64,000 bases of DNA from Theobroma cacao. Its lineage: Eukaryota; Streptophyta; Magnoliopsida; Malvales; Malvaceae. Both the position numbers and the translations under genes were made by a program. Location of the stretch: positions 12,086,619 through 12,150,618 of the forward strand of contig NC_030857.1 in the NCBI RefSeq assembly GCF_000208745.1. The letters run 5' to 3'. Shown here in pieces: positions 24,351-36,304 of this stretch. The notes beneath the pieces were generated by a model that was given only the letters and a program-made list of their open reading frames with translations, did not search any database and was not told the DNA's origin. How positions within the stretch are numbered: position 1 is the stretch's first letter; the number at the start of each line of letters is the position of its first letter.

Positions 24351-27076
24351 TGTAGTACCTCGTATTTTGATACGGTGGCTAATAAAGTTTACAGATGCCA
24401 ATTGAGGTTGATTACTGAGTTAAAAGGGTAATTCAGAAGTGAACCTATGAAATGTCAATCTCCATAGGCACATAACTAGAAGTAGATGAGATAATGCGGA
24501 TCAAGGGTAATTTCGTAATTTCTCTTGGTGAACTCCTACGAGTGGGTTTTTTTATGCTATTAAGGTCTAAATAGGCTTAAGGAATGAATGAATGATGTTT
24601 ATGACAGTAAATAAATGAGGAAGATAAAAATAATGATAATTCCCACGATAGGGGCAAAATGGTCATTTTGCATCTCGAATTTAAATTTTTAAGTTTCATG
24701 AACCCAAGTACCTTTAGACTATTATGGACTTTGTTTCGGTGTCAAAAGAGCAAAAAGGTTGCACAAAGGATGGGAAGAAGACAAAGCCACCATGTTAAGG
24801 GCATTTTGGTAATTTCGATGGAAATTTGAATTAACTTGAAGCATAAATATCTGAGCTCCAGTAGCTTCTCCTTCTTCTTCTTCCTCCCATTTCACGTTCC
24901 TTTTATCCTCCATGGAAGCTTGCTTTGCAACTTCCATAACTCTCTCTCTCTAGCTCCAATTTTTATGCTTTTGTGCATTTTTTCATAGAACCTTGTGCTC
25001 TTTCACTCTCTCACTTTAAAGCCCTTGAAAAGTCTTACTTCCATACTTCCTCTTACTAGCTGGAAGTTTAGAAAGAGAAAGAGGGATTTTTCATGATAGC
25101 TTGAGTATTCTTGAGAAAGAATTCAACTACAAATCCACCAACGTGAATAATGAATGAGGATTGATTTTAGGTTATTGATAATGGCTAGTAATTGGAGTTG
25201 TGAGTTGATTTATTGTTGAGGTTTATTTATTTATTTCTAGTGATACTAGAGTAGAGAGAATAGATAACTAATCAAAAGGTAATTGGAAGCTAGTTAGGAA
25301 TAGCAAGTAGAGCTTGATTTAAGAAATAGCTTTTAGAAATGTATTTATGCAAATTGGGTTGGTAGTGATATTGTGTGTGTGTGATAGGTTCCAAAAAAGC
25401 CTCACATGTCCATTTGAAGCAATAATCGAAGTTAGAATCCATTAAAGAATCAACAAGACCAGTGAGTGAACTTGCGTTTCAAAATTGTTTTGGGAGTGTG
25501 AATGTATTTGCACAAAACATTTGAATGATTTTAACCAATTTTTCTTTAAAAATGTGTGCCGGGGAACAAGCCCTTCATAAAATGTTTTGATGTTGCTAAA
25601 ATGTGAAATGTGCAAAAGGATCAATCCATGTGCTCCTATATTATGTTTGTATGTATATATATATATATATGAATATATGTTGTGCATTAATGAATAATGT
25701 TGTGTGATGATATCGACCCGGCTATGTGCGAGCAGGGAGTGCGCATAAGCCGATGATGATGATGACCTAGCTATGACGATGAATGAAGTGGGGTGGTGTA
25801 CTTGTTGATATATGTTTATATATGTATATGTGATAACAAGTTTATGATTATAATATGTGATTGTTTTGAATGTTGATAACTTGATTATTGTCAATGTGTT
25901 CATTTTGATGTGCAATATGGTAGGGATGGATTATGTGGCATGTAAAAACCCCTTATTTGTCATTTGCCCTGAATCTCGCTACAGCGAGAATGCATTCTTG
26001 CTGTAGAGAGAAACTCTGGGGTGGTGGGGGCATAAACCAGCCCTGTTTCTCGCTGCAGCGAGGGAATTTCACTGCAGCGAAAATAAATCTCGCTGTAGAG
26101 AGAAACTCTCAGGTTCTGATGCAGTACTTTCACTTAAATGAAGATTTTTACCACATTCCCGTCTGAAATGGGAAAAGTATTAAACATCAAAGTTGTAGCC
26201 TTGTCTCTTATCTTTCTAATGGTTCAAAAATCAGGTCAATTGAACTTCTGTAACGAGATATATGATAGAAAAACTGAAATACATGCAAACTAACATTGTT
26301 TCTCACTGTAGCGAGAAACTTTCTGTTTTGGCCACCTAAATTTCACTGCAGCGAGAATGAACTTTGCTACAGTGAGAAACTTGCTGCCATGCTTGCTACC
26401 TTGCTTGATTTTGACATATTTTTCACCCATTTAACTTCATGGATTGATCTTGGGTTTTTGCAACACTATGAGGTTATTAATCAAAGTTTAAAATAAAGGG
26501 TTTTTAGTAAGAAACTAAATCAACTGCATTGTTTTTGAAACAAGTGCATCATGATTTTCAAATTCTTCCTATTGATTGCTTCTTCCCTTCTTATGTTCAC
26601 TCACTGAGTTTTATACTCACGTTTTTAAACTTCATGTTTTCATATTTGGAGGCAGTTGGGACCTAGATTGAGTTTCCACGTATGCTCGTCTTCTCGGTAG
26701 GTACTATGGCATCTCAATAGCTGTACCTTCACCCACGGTCACTCTGCTGATGGTCAAGGGTCTGTTACCCTGTGAATGCGTATATGTAATGCAAACCACT
26801 AGGATCTATATTATAAGTCAATTATGTATATTTGATTATCGATGCCACTATGAGTTGGCAAATGGGTGACAATATTTTGACATAAAAAAATATTGTGAGT
26901 TTTGGGTCACTATAGAATATTACTGAAATATTTTTAGTTCAGAATTTCAATATGTGGCTTTAGAAATGATGGTTCGGAATGATGATCAAGTTTGCATAAA
27001 AAGGCTTGCTTGGGCTTAGTGGGCTATGCCCACTGGGCCCATGCGCCGATCATGGCCCAGTATTTGGGCTGTGACA
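24351..27076 (+). mobile_element. Solo chromoviral LTR in the Athila LTR
   Basis: It is 2,726 bp, begins TGTAGTACCTCG and ends GGGCTGTGACA, with target duplication AAAAA (24346-24350 and 27077-27081). Order on the plus strand: U3 with GGGGCAAAATGGTCATTTTG (24651-24670), TATA-like GCATAAATAT (24841-24850), a mutated first donor (CCAAC|GTGAAT, 25143), acceptor GTGATAG, exon-like block 25388-25461 (74 nt), second donor CCA|GTGAGTG (25462), TA microsatellite, and palindrome arrays at 25975-26105 and 26300-26375 with a shared module between them. It is the reverse-orientation relative of the LTRs at 13263 and 14940. Confidence 0.92.
25975..26375. repeat. Palindrome arrays (CTCGCTGCAGCGAG) around a shared module
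   Basis: A perfect TCGCTGCAGCGA occurs at 26050-26061, with decayed copies at 25975-26105 and 26300-26375. Between them, about 26186-26265, is a block resembling the Athila LTR at 24066-24145. Confidence 0.82.
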
Positions 27077-28450
27077 AAAAACATCTAAAATGATAAAATT
27101 CAAACCTAAAACCTCTAAGGTCTAGCTACTTAAACACCCACAATGTGTCAAAATAAATCTATATAATAGAGTTATCATACTCTTAAATATAAGATTTTGC
27201 TAGTCCTCAAGAAAAACATCAAATAAAATGCAATAACCTAAATGAAGAAAAACTTTTAACTAGAAATCAATTACACCAACTTATTAATCACCTTTAATAT
27301 CCTCAAAAGTTAATCCATATTCTCAATCCTAAGCAACGCACAAATATTATTCAAGTTCATGTTCAATTAGATTAACTTGACGATAAGCTTATGGCAAATA
27401 TAATGTTCAAGTAGATTTCCATGTGTGTGTGCAATCTTTTCACCTAGAGCATTATACAATCCGGATAAGTTTATATCCTTGTAAAATTCAAATTAGTAAT
27501 TGAATTTCATAAGTTTGCTTTTCATCTCTCTCTCCACTAATGTAGACTAACACTAAGTTAAGGATTAGTAAGACTTTAATTAGCTTGTAATGTATGGCTA
27601 CGGTCAAGGTAGGATATGAAATAATATGTAGCTCAAATCATCCTAAGCACATAGCCAATCTAGGACCTATTTAAAACTTCATTTTCCTTTACCTAGAATA
27701 CCTTTTTCTCATCAAAATTTTCTTTTGTTCAACATTTCATCACATTTTTTTCTACCCTTTTTCTTTTTCTCAATATTACACCCCTAAACTTATTTCTTTT
27801 ATGGGGTAGTGAGATTAATACAATCATAGTTTTGAACTTTTCTTCACTTTTCATCCTTACTACCTCCTTTACTATTTAGCTCATACATTTCCTAAATTGA
27901 CTTATGCAATTAGGAGGGAGGGATGCAAAATTTGAATCTTTATGCAAGGGTCTAAGTTAATAATTAGTTGTTTAAATAAAAAAAAGGTTACATTAGGCTT
28001 AAAAAAGGGGAAACTAAGGATAAATTATGTAAAGTTAGGCTACAAAGGCTCAATCGGTCCAAAGATGGCCTAAATCATCTCCTTAACTAAGTATAGCCGA
28101 AGGTTTTGTCTCAAGAGAGAATCAAACAAATTCTAGTACTCAATACATAATTCAAAAATTCACATTAACATAAACCTTCTCTAAATATATACAATGAATC
28201 CAAGCAAAAGACATAATGCTCAAAATGTATAAATCTCATCCTAACAATAAAGTTTAACATAAGAATTTACATAATACTCAAACAATATTCATATGTTTCA
28301 GTGAATCAAAATTAAGCATCACCAAGTTCTTATAATTGGATACGTAAATTAGAAGAAATTGGCACAATTAAATCTAGTTCAAAATGTTTTTGAAGAAAAT
28401 GCATTAAATTAAATGAAAATTTGCTAACTTAAAGACTAAATTTAAAAGTT

Positions 28451-28485
28451 CCCCCTCAAACTTAAACATAACATTGTCCCCAATG
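28451..28485 (-). other. Polypurine tract and 3' end of the internal region
   Basis: On the minus strand, GGACAATGTTATGTTTAAGT runs into TTTGAGGGGGAACTT, a purine-rich stretch placed where second-strand priming occurs next to a 3' LTR. It follows the env-like gene. Confidence 0.5.
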
Positions 28486-29590
28486 TTATGAAAGGTAAGG
28501 AAAAGGAATACTCCCCTGATTGACGATCAACTTCGAGAGATCATCTTCCTCATCATCATCATCATTCTGGTCCTCCACTATAGGATCATTTGGTAGAGTA
28601 GGAGAAGAGGTCGTATCTATACCAACATGCTCAGCATAAGCACGCATCATCTGCTTAATGGACTGCGTACAAGCAGTATGGTGATCCATTCGAAGTTCAA
28701 GCCTTTCCATCTTTTGAGACATAGACAAATGTTGAGGTGGCCTTCATGGCGGCGGATGGCATGGAACAGAAGAAGAACTCCCTCCAGCAACTGACAATTC
28801 TCGTGCATAGAACCGATTCATAATTTTTGCATCCAAATGAGCTTTAGGTTACAAAATATCTTCATTTTTATCCCAATTCATGCTTACTTTCTTGCACAAG
28901 GATGTGATCAGAGATGGAAACCACAGTCTATCATATGGTGAGCGAGTAGCTTGAACAATGCTATTAAATATCACTTGACCTACATTGATTGACATTCTAG
29001 AAACAATTGCATTTAATAAAATACTCTATCCTTTGTCATGTTAGTAACATGTTTCACAATAAGTAATCTTGCAGCCAAAAAATGATACCAAACTTTATGA
29101 ACAGTATTCATGGAACTGGCCTTAAAAGATATAGGTATGCCTTTAGTCATTTTCCATTCAACCCCCTCATCACAAAGCACTCTAAGAACCTCATCCAAAT
29201 CAATGTTGCCAATCAAGAATAAACCATACTCATCATTGTCAATATCAAGTAAATTATAGAATTGATTGATTGCTGGATTGTCAAAATGTACCTAGCATCC
29301 TCGAATAAAAACTTGGCCATCCACGTGCTTGACACCGTTGGCATAAAATTCTCAAACAACAGTTAAGATGGTTGCCTCAGGTTGTTCACAAAATTTCTCC
29401 CATTGATGCTCAATGACGACTTTATGAACAAAACCATACAACTTAAGATGGAGATCAATGCCACATTCCATAATAAGACTTTATGCATTAGAGATTGAGT
29501 ATGTTTTTCAGTTGCCTCAATAGACACAAATTTGCTTTGATCAAACCGAGTCCCACTACTACTACCTCAAGTTCTTTTCTTAGGTGCCAT
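28486..29590 (-). pseudogene. Athila env-like / plant transposon-domain ORF, decayed
   Basis: Athila elements carry a third ORF after integrase of uncertain function, called env-like and matching the 'putative plant transposon protein' domain. Here the frame begins MAPKKRT at 29590 and is broken by stops. The middle part (29216-29013) reads DEVLRVLCDEGVEWK then VHKVWYHFLAARLLIVKHVTNM, the hallmark pattern of that domain. The end (28728-28486) has a leucine/arginine helix (SQKMERLELRMDHHTACTQS) and an acidic tail (EDQNDDDDEEDD). No signal peptide or membrane span is visible in what remains. The protein's true role in Athila is not settled. Confidence 0.75.
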
Positions 29591-30559
29591 CACTTACTCA
29601 CAAATATATAGTCAATATCCTTAAAATAAGTAGTCACAACCCAATTAGATTAACAATTAAGTAATAAGATCACTATTTTCACGCATACTGCACTACCCAC
29701 AATTTCAATGCATATGCATAATTTTTTTGTTCACTATTCACCTTTATCAGACAACTAAATTCACTATATATCAATGTAAAAGTAATTAAAATCCAGCACA
29801 TCTGTTCCAGTCTTGCAAATAATCATTTACCCATTCATCAACAACTGTAATTCATCCACAACATTTAAAACTAACAAATTTGGAAATACATAAAAGAAAG
29901 ACACTCACTTGAATTAGGAATGCAACTTGAATTGGGAATGTAGAAAAATTGGAGGATGATGTAATGGTGAAATCTTACTTGCCACAAAATAATGATTTAA
30001 TGGAAAACTTTTGTGATGGATGTGTAGTGGGTGAAAGGTAGAGAGAAACCTATTTTAGAGAGAGAAAAAACACTAAATATGAGAAAAGATGGAAGAAGAA
30101 GTGAGAGTGATGTGTTTTAATTTAAAAAAACCTCGACACAATGTCATGACGTTACTTCTTGGGCGTCATGACACTTTAACGTTTGCTCGATTATGGGTTG
30201 GGTCTTCGTGCACCACCACGATGCTAGGTCTTTAGCATTGCAACAGCTTCCTCTTGGGTTTTTATATGCAAGAAGGCATCATTGCAGTGTCGTGACGTAA
30301 TTTTTTTTTAATATTGTTAGCTTACCTTATGTAATCCTAAGATCTGCAAAAGCAAACATAAAATAATAAGACCAAAAATGATAAGCTAAAATTATAAATA
30401 ACATGAAACTAAAAATAAATATGAAAATAAACTAGGTTGAAAACTTGGGTTGCCTCAAAAGAAGTGCTTCCTTTATAGTTATTAGTTAGACTTCTGCAAG
30501 GCTAATTTTGGGTTGGATGGGTGGATGGAGGATCATTGACGATTAATATTTCCTCCCTA
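29591..30559 (-). other. Internal spacer between integrase and env-like ORF, LTR-like in make-up
   Basis: Non-coding. Reading minus, it holds GC-rich palindromic words (GTCATGACG, GTGTCGTGACG; 30300-30135), then a TATA-like TTTTAAATTAAAAC near 30130-30115, a C/T-rich leader, and donor-like AAG|GTAAG/CAAG|TGAGTG patterns before the env-like ATG at 29590. This resembles the order inside the LTRs. The downstream (minus) edge of integrase is about 30560. Confidence 0.45.
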
Positions 30560-33059
30560 ATAATGCTTTAATCATTGCCCATTCACCTTAAATGTCTCGT
30601 TTGTCGACCCATCAACTATTTCCATTGCTCCATGTGGACACACCTTTGATACAATATAAAGGGTCCCAACCATCTTGATTTCAACTTACCCGAAAATAGC
30701 TTTAATTGTGAATTGAACAACAACACATGCTAACCTGACTCGAAATGCCACTCAACAATCTTTTAATCATGCCATCTTTTTATCTTTTCTTTGTATAATT
30801 TGGCATTTTCATAAGCATGTAAATGAATTTCATCCATCTTATTTAATTAAAGCAACCATTTCTCACCCGCTGCCTCCAAATCAAAATTTAATTTCTTGAT
30901 AACCCAAAATGCACTGTGCTCTAATTCAACTAGGAGGTGACATGCTTTTCCAAATACCAATCGATATGGGGACATTCTTATTAAATTTTTGTAAGTAGTC
31001 TTATATGCTTATAATGTGTCATCTAGTTTACTAGCTTAGTCCTTCCTTAATGGTGATACCACTTTCTCTAAAATTCTCTTTATTTCTCAGTTTGACAATT
31101 TAACTTGTCCACTCATTTGAGGGTGGTATGTTGAGGCTACCTTGTGTGCTACTTCATACTTGTAATACCCTGTATTTTGATATGGTGGCTAATAAAGCTT
31201 ATCAGATGTCAATTGAGGTTAATTAGAATGTTTAAAAGTGATGAAGGGTGAAAGGAATAGTTTAAAATAAAATATCTCGCGAGCAAGAAAATAACAATTG
31301 AATAATAATATTTTTATTGAGGATGAATTAATGAGATAAAAGGTGAGCCAGAAGTGAATCGGAGCGTAATAAGACATTTTTGGTGCCAAGGAGACAAGTG
31401 AAAAATTTTGGAATAAAATAATATTAAAATATTAATATTTTATTCAATGTCAGAATTTTTCCATGAGAAAGGAGTATATGGTAAATCTAAGTGGGGGAGA
31501 AGAGGAACAAGGAAATTTTGGAGAAAAATGACGTCAATAGGGCTCACATGTCTTTATTAAATAAAGCTAGCACGGGTAAGTAAATATTTAAATATTACGG
31601 TAATATCGTGTTGAAGCATAAACTTGATATTTTATTGATACAAGTGCTAAGGAAGAAAAATGGAAAGAAATTGGAATTAAAAGATTTTGGGAGGATACAA
31701 TTCAAAAAGGTGAAAACCTTGGAAGGCAAAATGGTAATGTTGCCATCAATTTGGTCAAAGCTTCCAAAGGAAGCTTTGACTCTTCATCCTTATCCCATGG
31801 TCGATTCTTATCTCCACCCAAAGGATATTTTCTTCTTCTCCTTTAGGCTCCCATGCCATTTTCATGCTCCCATGCCATATTAACCTTACCACCATGCATT
31901 TGAAAAGAACAATAGAGAGAATCGGCCAAGGAAAGAAAGGAGGGAAAAGTGATAGGCTTGGGTAGTGAGTGATTCAAGAGTAATTGAAGAAATATCAAGT
32001 GGGTCTCAAGATTCAAGAAACATAAGGTAAGGATTTTTGTGTTTTAACCTCACGGTTAATTAAATCTTTGGAGAAATGATGTATGAATCATTTTGTGGCA
32101 GCTATGGTGGCCAAGGATGTGAGGAAATTATGAATTTTGTTGGGTGAAATCCAAGCTAAAATCAAGTGGTAAGCTTAATGCTACAATTTGAAGCCTATGA
32201 TTAGTTTAATATGGTGAGAATGATTGTGGGCAATACGTAATGTTATTGTGATGTCATGGGTATGATTAGAAGGCAATTATATTAATTGGAAGCTTGGAAA
32301 AAAATGAATTGTGTGGATATGTGTTGTTAGGAAAGGCTTAAAAGGTTATGGATGTTGGTGCACATGAATGAATATTGATGTTATGCTTTGTGGAAACATG
32401 TAAACGAGAATGGTAGACCATGTAGACTTAGAAAATGCTTGATGGAAGTAAATTTATAGTTGTTGTCATATGCTAGGTTACCGTTGTGAAAATAATGATT
32501 GAACTTGATAAATATCCTTAGAAAAGATTAATATATGTGTTAGAGTTATAAATAAGTTGCTGATAATTATAATTTAAAGAATTACGCAAGCAAAGGATAA
32601 AGACAACTTTGGTAAAAATATGTCAAGATATAGGTTAGTTGAATAAGGATTCACGATTGAAGAAAAAAGAGAAGTAGAAATGATGTACACTAAAAATATT
32701 GAATTTGGATTGTTGCTAGGAAGTGCAAAAATAAAGATAGTGTACTGTGGTGGTGTGCCGGAGGAAATAACGAGCGACCGGCAAGTAGGAATAGCTAGAT
32801 ACGCCTCTGAGCTAATAGAGATGTAATATCCCGCTATCGTACGGTGAGTGAACTTACATTAAAATGTTTTGGGATAAATGCATTTGTATTTGGTTGAATC
32901 ACTTGAAATATTTTATTGAACTTTTCTCTAAATATGCATGGGAACAAGCTTTTGATGAAACGTTTTTATGTTGTGTAGTGTGATGAATTCATGTGTTCCT
33001 TTATTATGATGATATATATCTTATGCCTTGAATGATAATGTTGTGTGATAATTATAACC

Positions 33060-33205
33060 ATGCGTGTGCGATGTGGGAGTGCACATGACAGTGCTGGTAG
33101 TGTGTAGTGTGGGAGAGCACATGCCGATGATATATGCTATGTGCGGTGTGGGAGAGCACATGATGATGATATATGCCGTGTGCGGTGTGGGAGTGCACAT
33201 GAGCC
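33060..33205 (+). repeat. Decayed tandem repeat, unit about 40 bp
   Basis: Four copies of a TGTGNGNTGTGGGAG(T/A)GCACATG unit. It is related to the GATGTGGGGGGATGCACA repeat of the LTR at 54291 and sits at the same place after the second donor-like site. Confidence 0.78.
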
Positions 33206-33973
33206 GGGGGAGAGCTACGGTGATGCCGATAGTTGTATATATGTTTATATATGTTATATAGAGGTTACAGAAATAAAATGTGATTGTACTGAAGGTTGAA
33301 TGTTAAAAATTGTTAAATAAATTCAAATTGATTCCATTGTAGCAAAAATGGATTTTCATTGTGACAAGAACTCTTTTAACTTAATTGTCAGGATTTTTGT
33401 TGCAGCGAATTCATTCTCGCTGTAGTGAGAATGAAATTTCTCACTACAGTGAATGCCTTTTTGCTACAGCGAGATTCCTTCTGCCATGCTTGCCTTTCTT
33501 GGATTCTATTGTAGTTTTCACTCTTTTCAACTTCATGGTTGACCATGGATCCTTTAACATTAAGGGATTAAATAATCAAAGTTTGAAATCAGGGGCTTTA
33601 GCAAGAAATTAAACTAAATTGCATTGTTTTTAACATAAGTGTATCATGATTTCTACACTTTCCTTATCGTTTGCTTGTTCCCTTGCTATGTTCACTCACT
33701 GGGTTTATACTCACTCTTTTTAACTTCATGTTTTCAGATTCAAAGGTAGTTGGGACCTAGATTGAAGTGTCCAATTGTATTTGCCATTTGGTAGGTACCA
33801 TGGCATCCAATAGCAATACCCACACCCAGAGTCACTCCACTGATAGTCAAGGTCTTTTGCATGTGTATATAGTTGCTTAAATGTAAACTGTAAGATTGTT
33901 GTGCACTTTGTATGTTTGATTTGATTAACCATGTCATTTAGGGTTGACGAATGATAACCCTATTTTGGAAATG

Positions 33974-33974
<1 letters not shown>

Positions 33975-34028
<54 letters not shown>
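33975..34028. repeat. (TA)27 microsatellite
   Basis: 54 bp of uninterrupted TA near the 3' end of the solo LTR. Confidence 0.97.
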
Positions 34029-34029
<1 letters not shown>

Positions 34030-34674
34030 TTGGTTCTCACTGTTTAATTTTGAAAGTATATTGATTAGAACTTATGAGTTTTAGATTTTTTTTAAAAAAA
34101 GAGGCTTACTTGGGCCTGGTGGGCTATGCCTATTGGGCCTTTTCGTTGGTTATGGCCTGGGAATTAGGTTGTGACAATACTTCACGAGTAATGCTGTAAA
34201 ATATTTATTACAAAAGTGACTCCCTTCATCACTCATGATAATGCTTAGTTAATAAAAATCTAGTAAAGATGCTCTTCTTCAAAAATTTCATCATCACCTT
34301 AGCATCATTTATAGGCAGAGTTGAGGCTTCTACCCACTTTGACACATAGTCGACAGCCACCAGGATGTATTGATTGTTCAACAAGGATATGAATAGTCTC
34401 ATGAAATGAATTCCCTAGACATCAAAAATTTCCACTTCCAAAATGTTGTTGAGTAGCATCTCATGTGAAAATGTTCCTTACTCTTTGTAATCTGTCACAA
34501 TGCAAAACAAAGCTATAAGCATCCTTGAACAATGTTGGCCAATACAACCCTAATTGAAGAACTTTGACTACTATTCTATCTCCTTCAAAATTGCCCCCCA
34601 TATTTTGACGAATGACAATGTCTCAGCAAGTTTTCAACTTCCTTCTCTAAAATATACCTTCTTATAATTCTATC

Positions 34675-34760
34675 AATGCTAAAATTTGAACCTAAAACCT
34701 TTAAGATCTAGCTACTTAAGCTTTCAAAATGTGTCAAAATAACTTTATATAATAGAGTTA
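34675..34760 (-). repeat. Scrap of the Athila 5' LTR
   Basis: Resembles 27093-27172 in the same orientation (AACCTAAAACCT..AAG.TCTAGCTACTTAA, then ATGTGTCAAAATAA). It lies at the upstream side of the minus-strand integrase, so it is probably what remains of the 5' LTR after a deletion that removed gag, protease and RT. Confidence 0.55.
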
Positions 34761-35499
34761 TCACTTCGTCGATGTATCATTAAGACTGGACATCAATGAT
34801 GCTTAAAAATTGGTACATTCTATGTTCTTTACTTTGAAAATAAGCAACCGATCGCATTTTTTGAAGTATAGAGATACTTGAAACTAGAATGCATGTATTT
34901 ATTCTAGAAACAAGTTTACTAAACATGACTCAACATGAGGATTCCATTTGGTCCCTCACTTTATTGTCTTTAGAGTATATCCCCATGTGACAGTTGTGCA
35001 AGTGATCCTCAAACTTGAGACACCTTGTTGTCTTATGTGTGGAATGATATGCTTTGACTTTATCTCTCTAGGTCCTAACTAAGGATGCCTAAAAAGAATG
35101 AACGTTGGGTATAGTTTGAAGCACATGAAGGCAAATAAGTGTTCAATATAGGATTCATCACTCTGAATGATTAAGGAGTTGCATCTTGATCGTTCATACC
35201 TTGAGTTAGTTTGAAGACTCTAGCTAGAGCATAATGGATTTTAGGAAATGAGTTTCCTATAATCCATGATAGCTAATCAATGTCATGACTGATATGGAAA
35301 GTCTTAGGAGTTGACATTGCAACATGCTTCTAAGCTTTCTAAGATACATGGTAAAAAGATTGAATTGCACTAAACGACTGATCATTGAAAGATTGAGTCA
35401 AACCGTTTTAACGCTTCCAAGATCTAGCTGGCCATGATGGATTGCTAGATCCCGCTCTTGGTCTATAATGACTATATTATAAAGAGTTATTTAGCCACA
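34761..35499. other. Unassigned non-coding sequence
   Basis: No coding sense in any frame and no match to other parts of the window. It may be an old LTR of another family, but I see no ends or target duplication. Confidence 0.35.
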
Positions 35500-36304
35500 T
35501 TTTGGATATTAAAATAGCCAAGTCCTTGTGCTTTAAGTCAATTTTTTATAGTTTTTTATGTTTTTGGTTAATTAGTTTCTATTTCTAATTCAAGTAATTC
35601 TAGTTCATTTTCATGTTGAAAGTCTTAATTTAATCCAACATTGATTTAATCCTTATCGTTGTAGGTTTTCAAATGCACCAAGTTACGTTGTGATGAACTA
35701 TGTAATGGAGACTAAGAGTAGACTTTTACTGAATAGGCTACGGTAATTTGGGCACAACTTGAGCTATGGAGATTCAATCAACGTGATTCTTAGACCATTG
35801 AAAATATGAGAGATAGACCTACAATTTCATGTCTACTATTTCACCCAGATCAGCCTCAAGGTAGAAGAAAATCGCATTACAAAATGAGGTATTGTAGTGG
35901 TTTTTACGCTAATGCAACACAAGGAAGCAACATCACAACATCGAAGGGCTCAAGGTTATAGCGCCCAAAGGAGCAGCATTGCTTCCATACAAATTCTTGA
36001 GCCCTCAATGTGGTGGCAACCACAGAGGAAGGCCACAACATTGGTTGGAAATCAGTAAAAAGAAAAAGTGCGAAATGTTGCAGCCTTCAAAGAGGAAGGT
36101 TGCGATGCTTTGACATGTTTTACTAAAACATTGTAATTCAAGATTTTATTTTTTTGGTGGCTATAAATGTGATTTTAAGCAATTGAAAGATGAGTCTTAG
36201 AGAGGAAAGAAATGCAATTAGAGACAAAAGAAAAAGGTTCTATAAAAAGGAGGAAACGTGAAAAAATCGAGGAAGATTGAAGATCGAGTCAAGTTTGATT
36301 GTTT
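35500..36304 (+). repeat. Athila-type LTR, promoter half
   Basis: The stretch 35760-35850 resembles, in reverse complement, the Athila LTR at 24066-24160. It is followed by GC-rich words (ATCGAAGGGCTCAAGGTT, GCGCCCAAAGG) as in that LTR, then a TATA-like GGCTATAAATGTG (36160-36172) and a purine-rich leader. It is cut at about 36304 by chromoviral pol. The Athila-type LTR end at 40911-41479 may be its other half. Confidence 0.5.

Larger units (their letters stand above)
22839..28450 (-). repeat. 3' LTR of the minus-strand Athila-like element, split by a solo LTR
   Basis: The minus-strand end is ...AAATTTGACA at 22839, preceded by GGGAACGATACTCTAC, the Athila-type ending also seen at 1-1015 and 41479. 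The start lies next to a polypurine tract on the minus strand (about 28465-28448, TTTGAGGGGGAACTT). About 2.9 kb remain without the inserted LTR (24351-27076 plus duplication). A segment at 23815-23960 is built of GC-rich palindromic words (GGCGCCATGGC, GTCATGGCAC) unlike its AT-rich surroundings. A module at 24066-24150 recurs in other LTRs. The open frames in this region are not genes. Confidence 0.72.
31161..34176 (+). mobile_element. Solo chromoviral LTR inside integrase
   Basis: It is 3,016 bp, begins TGTAATACCCTG and ends TAGGTTGTGACA, with target duplication ATACT (31156-31160 and 34177-34181). Its start matches the LTR at 54291. It contains a donor-like AAG|GTAAGG (32027), acceptor TTGCTAG, exon-like block 32720-32843 (124 nt), and second donor ACG|GTGAGTGAAC (32844). 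It also has a decayed TGTGGGAGTGCACATG-type tandem repeat (33060-33205), palindromes of the CTCGCTGTAGTGAG type (33400-33475) and a (TA)27 run. It has no coding content. Confidence 0.92.
30560..34670 (-). pseudogene. Athila-lineage integrase, split by a solo LTR
   Basis: Integrase joins element DNA to the host chromosome. The pieces are 34670-34177 and 31160-30560, contiguous once the solo LTR 31161-34176 and one ATACT copy are removed. The first piece has the zinc-binding end (WPTLFKDAYSFVLHCDRLQR, about 34550-34490; one cysteine lost), the first catalytic aspartate in VAVDYVSKWVEAST (about 34365-34325) and the second in SDEGSHFCNKY (about 34235-34200). The LTR falls just after this. The second piece has [20 protein letters not shown] (30975-30915), [19 protein letters not shown] and the RWLGPF C-terminal block. 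The frame is broken repeatedly. Confidence 0.88.

Noticed and set aside
33726..33937. Two overlapping minus-strand frames
   Set aside because: They lie in the 3' part of a solo LTR with target duplications. They are shadows without relatives.
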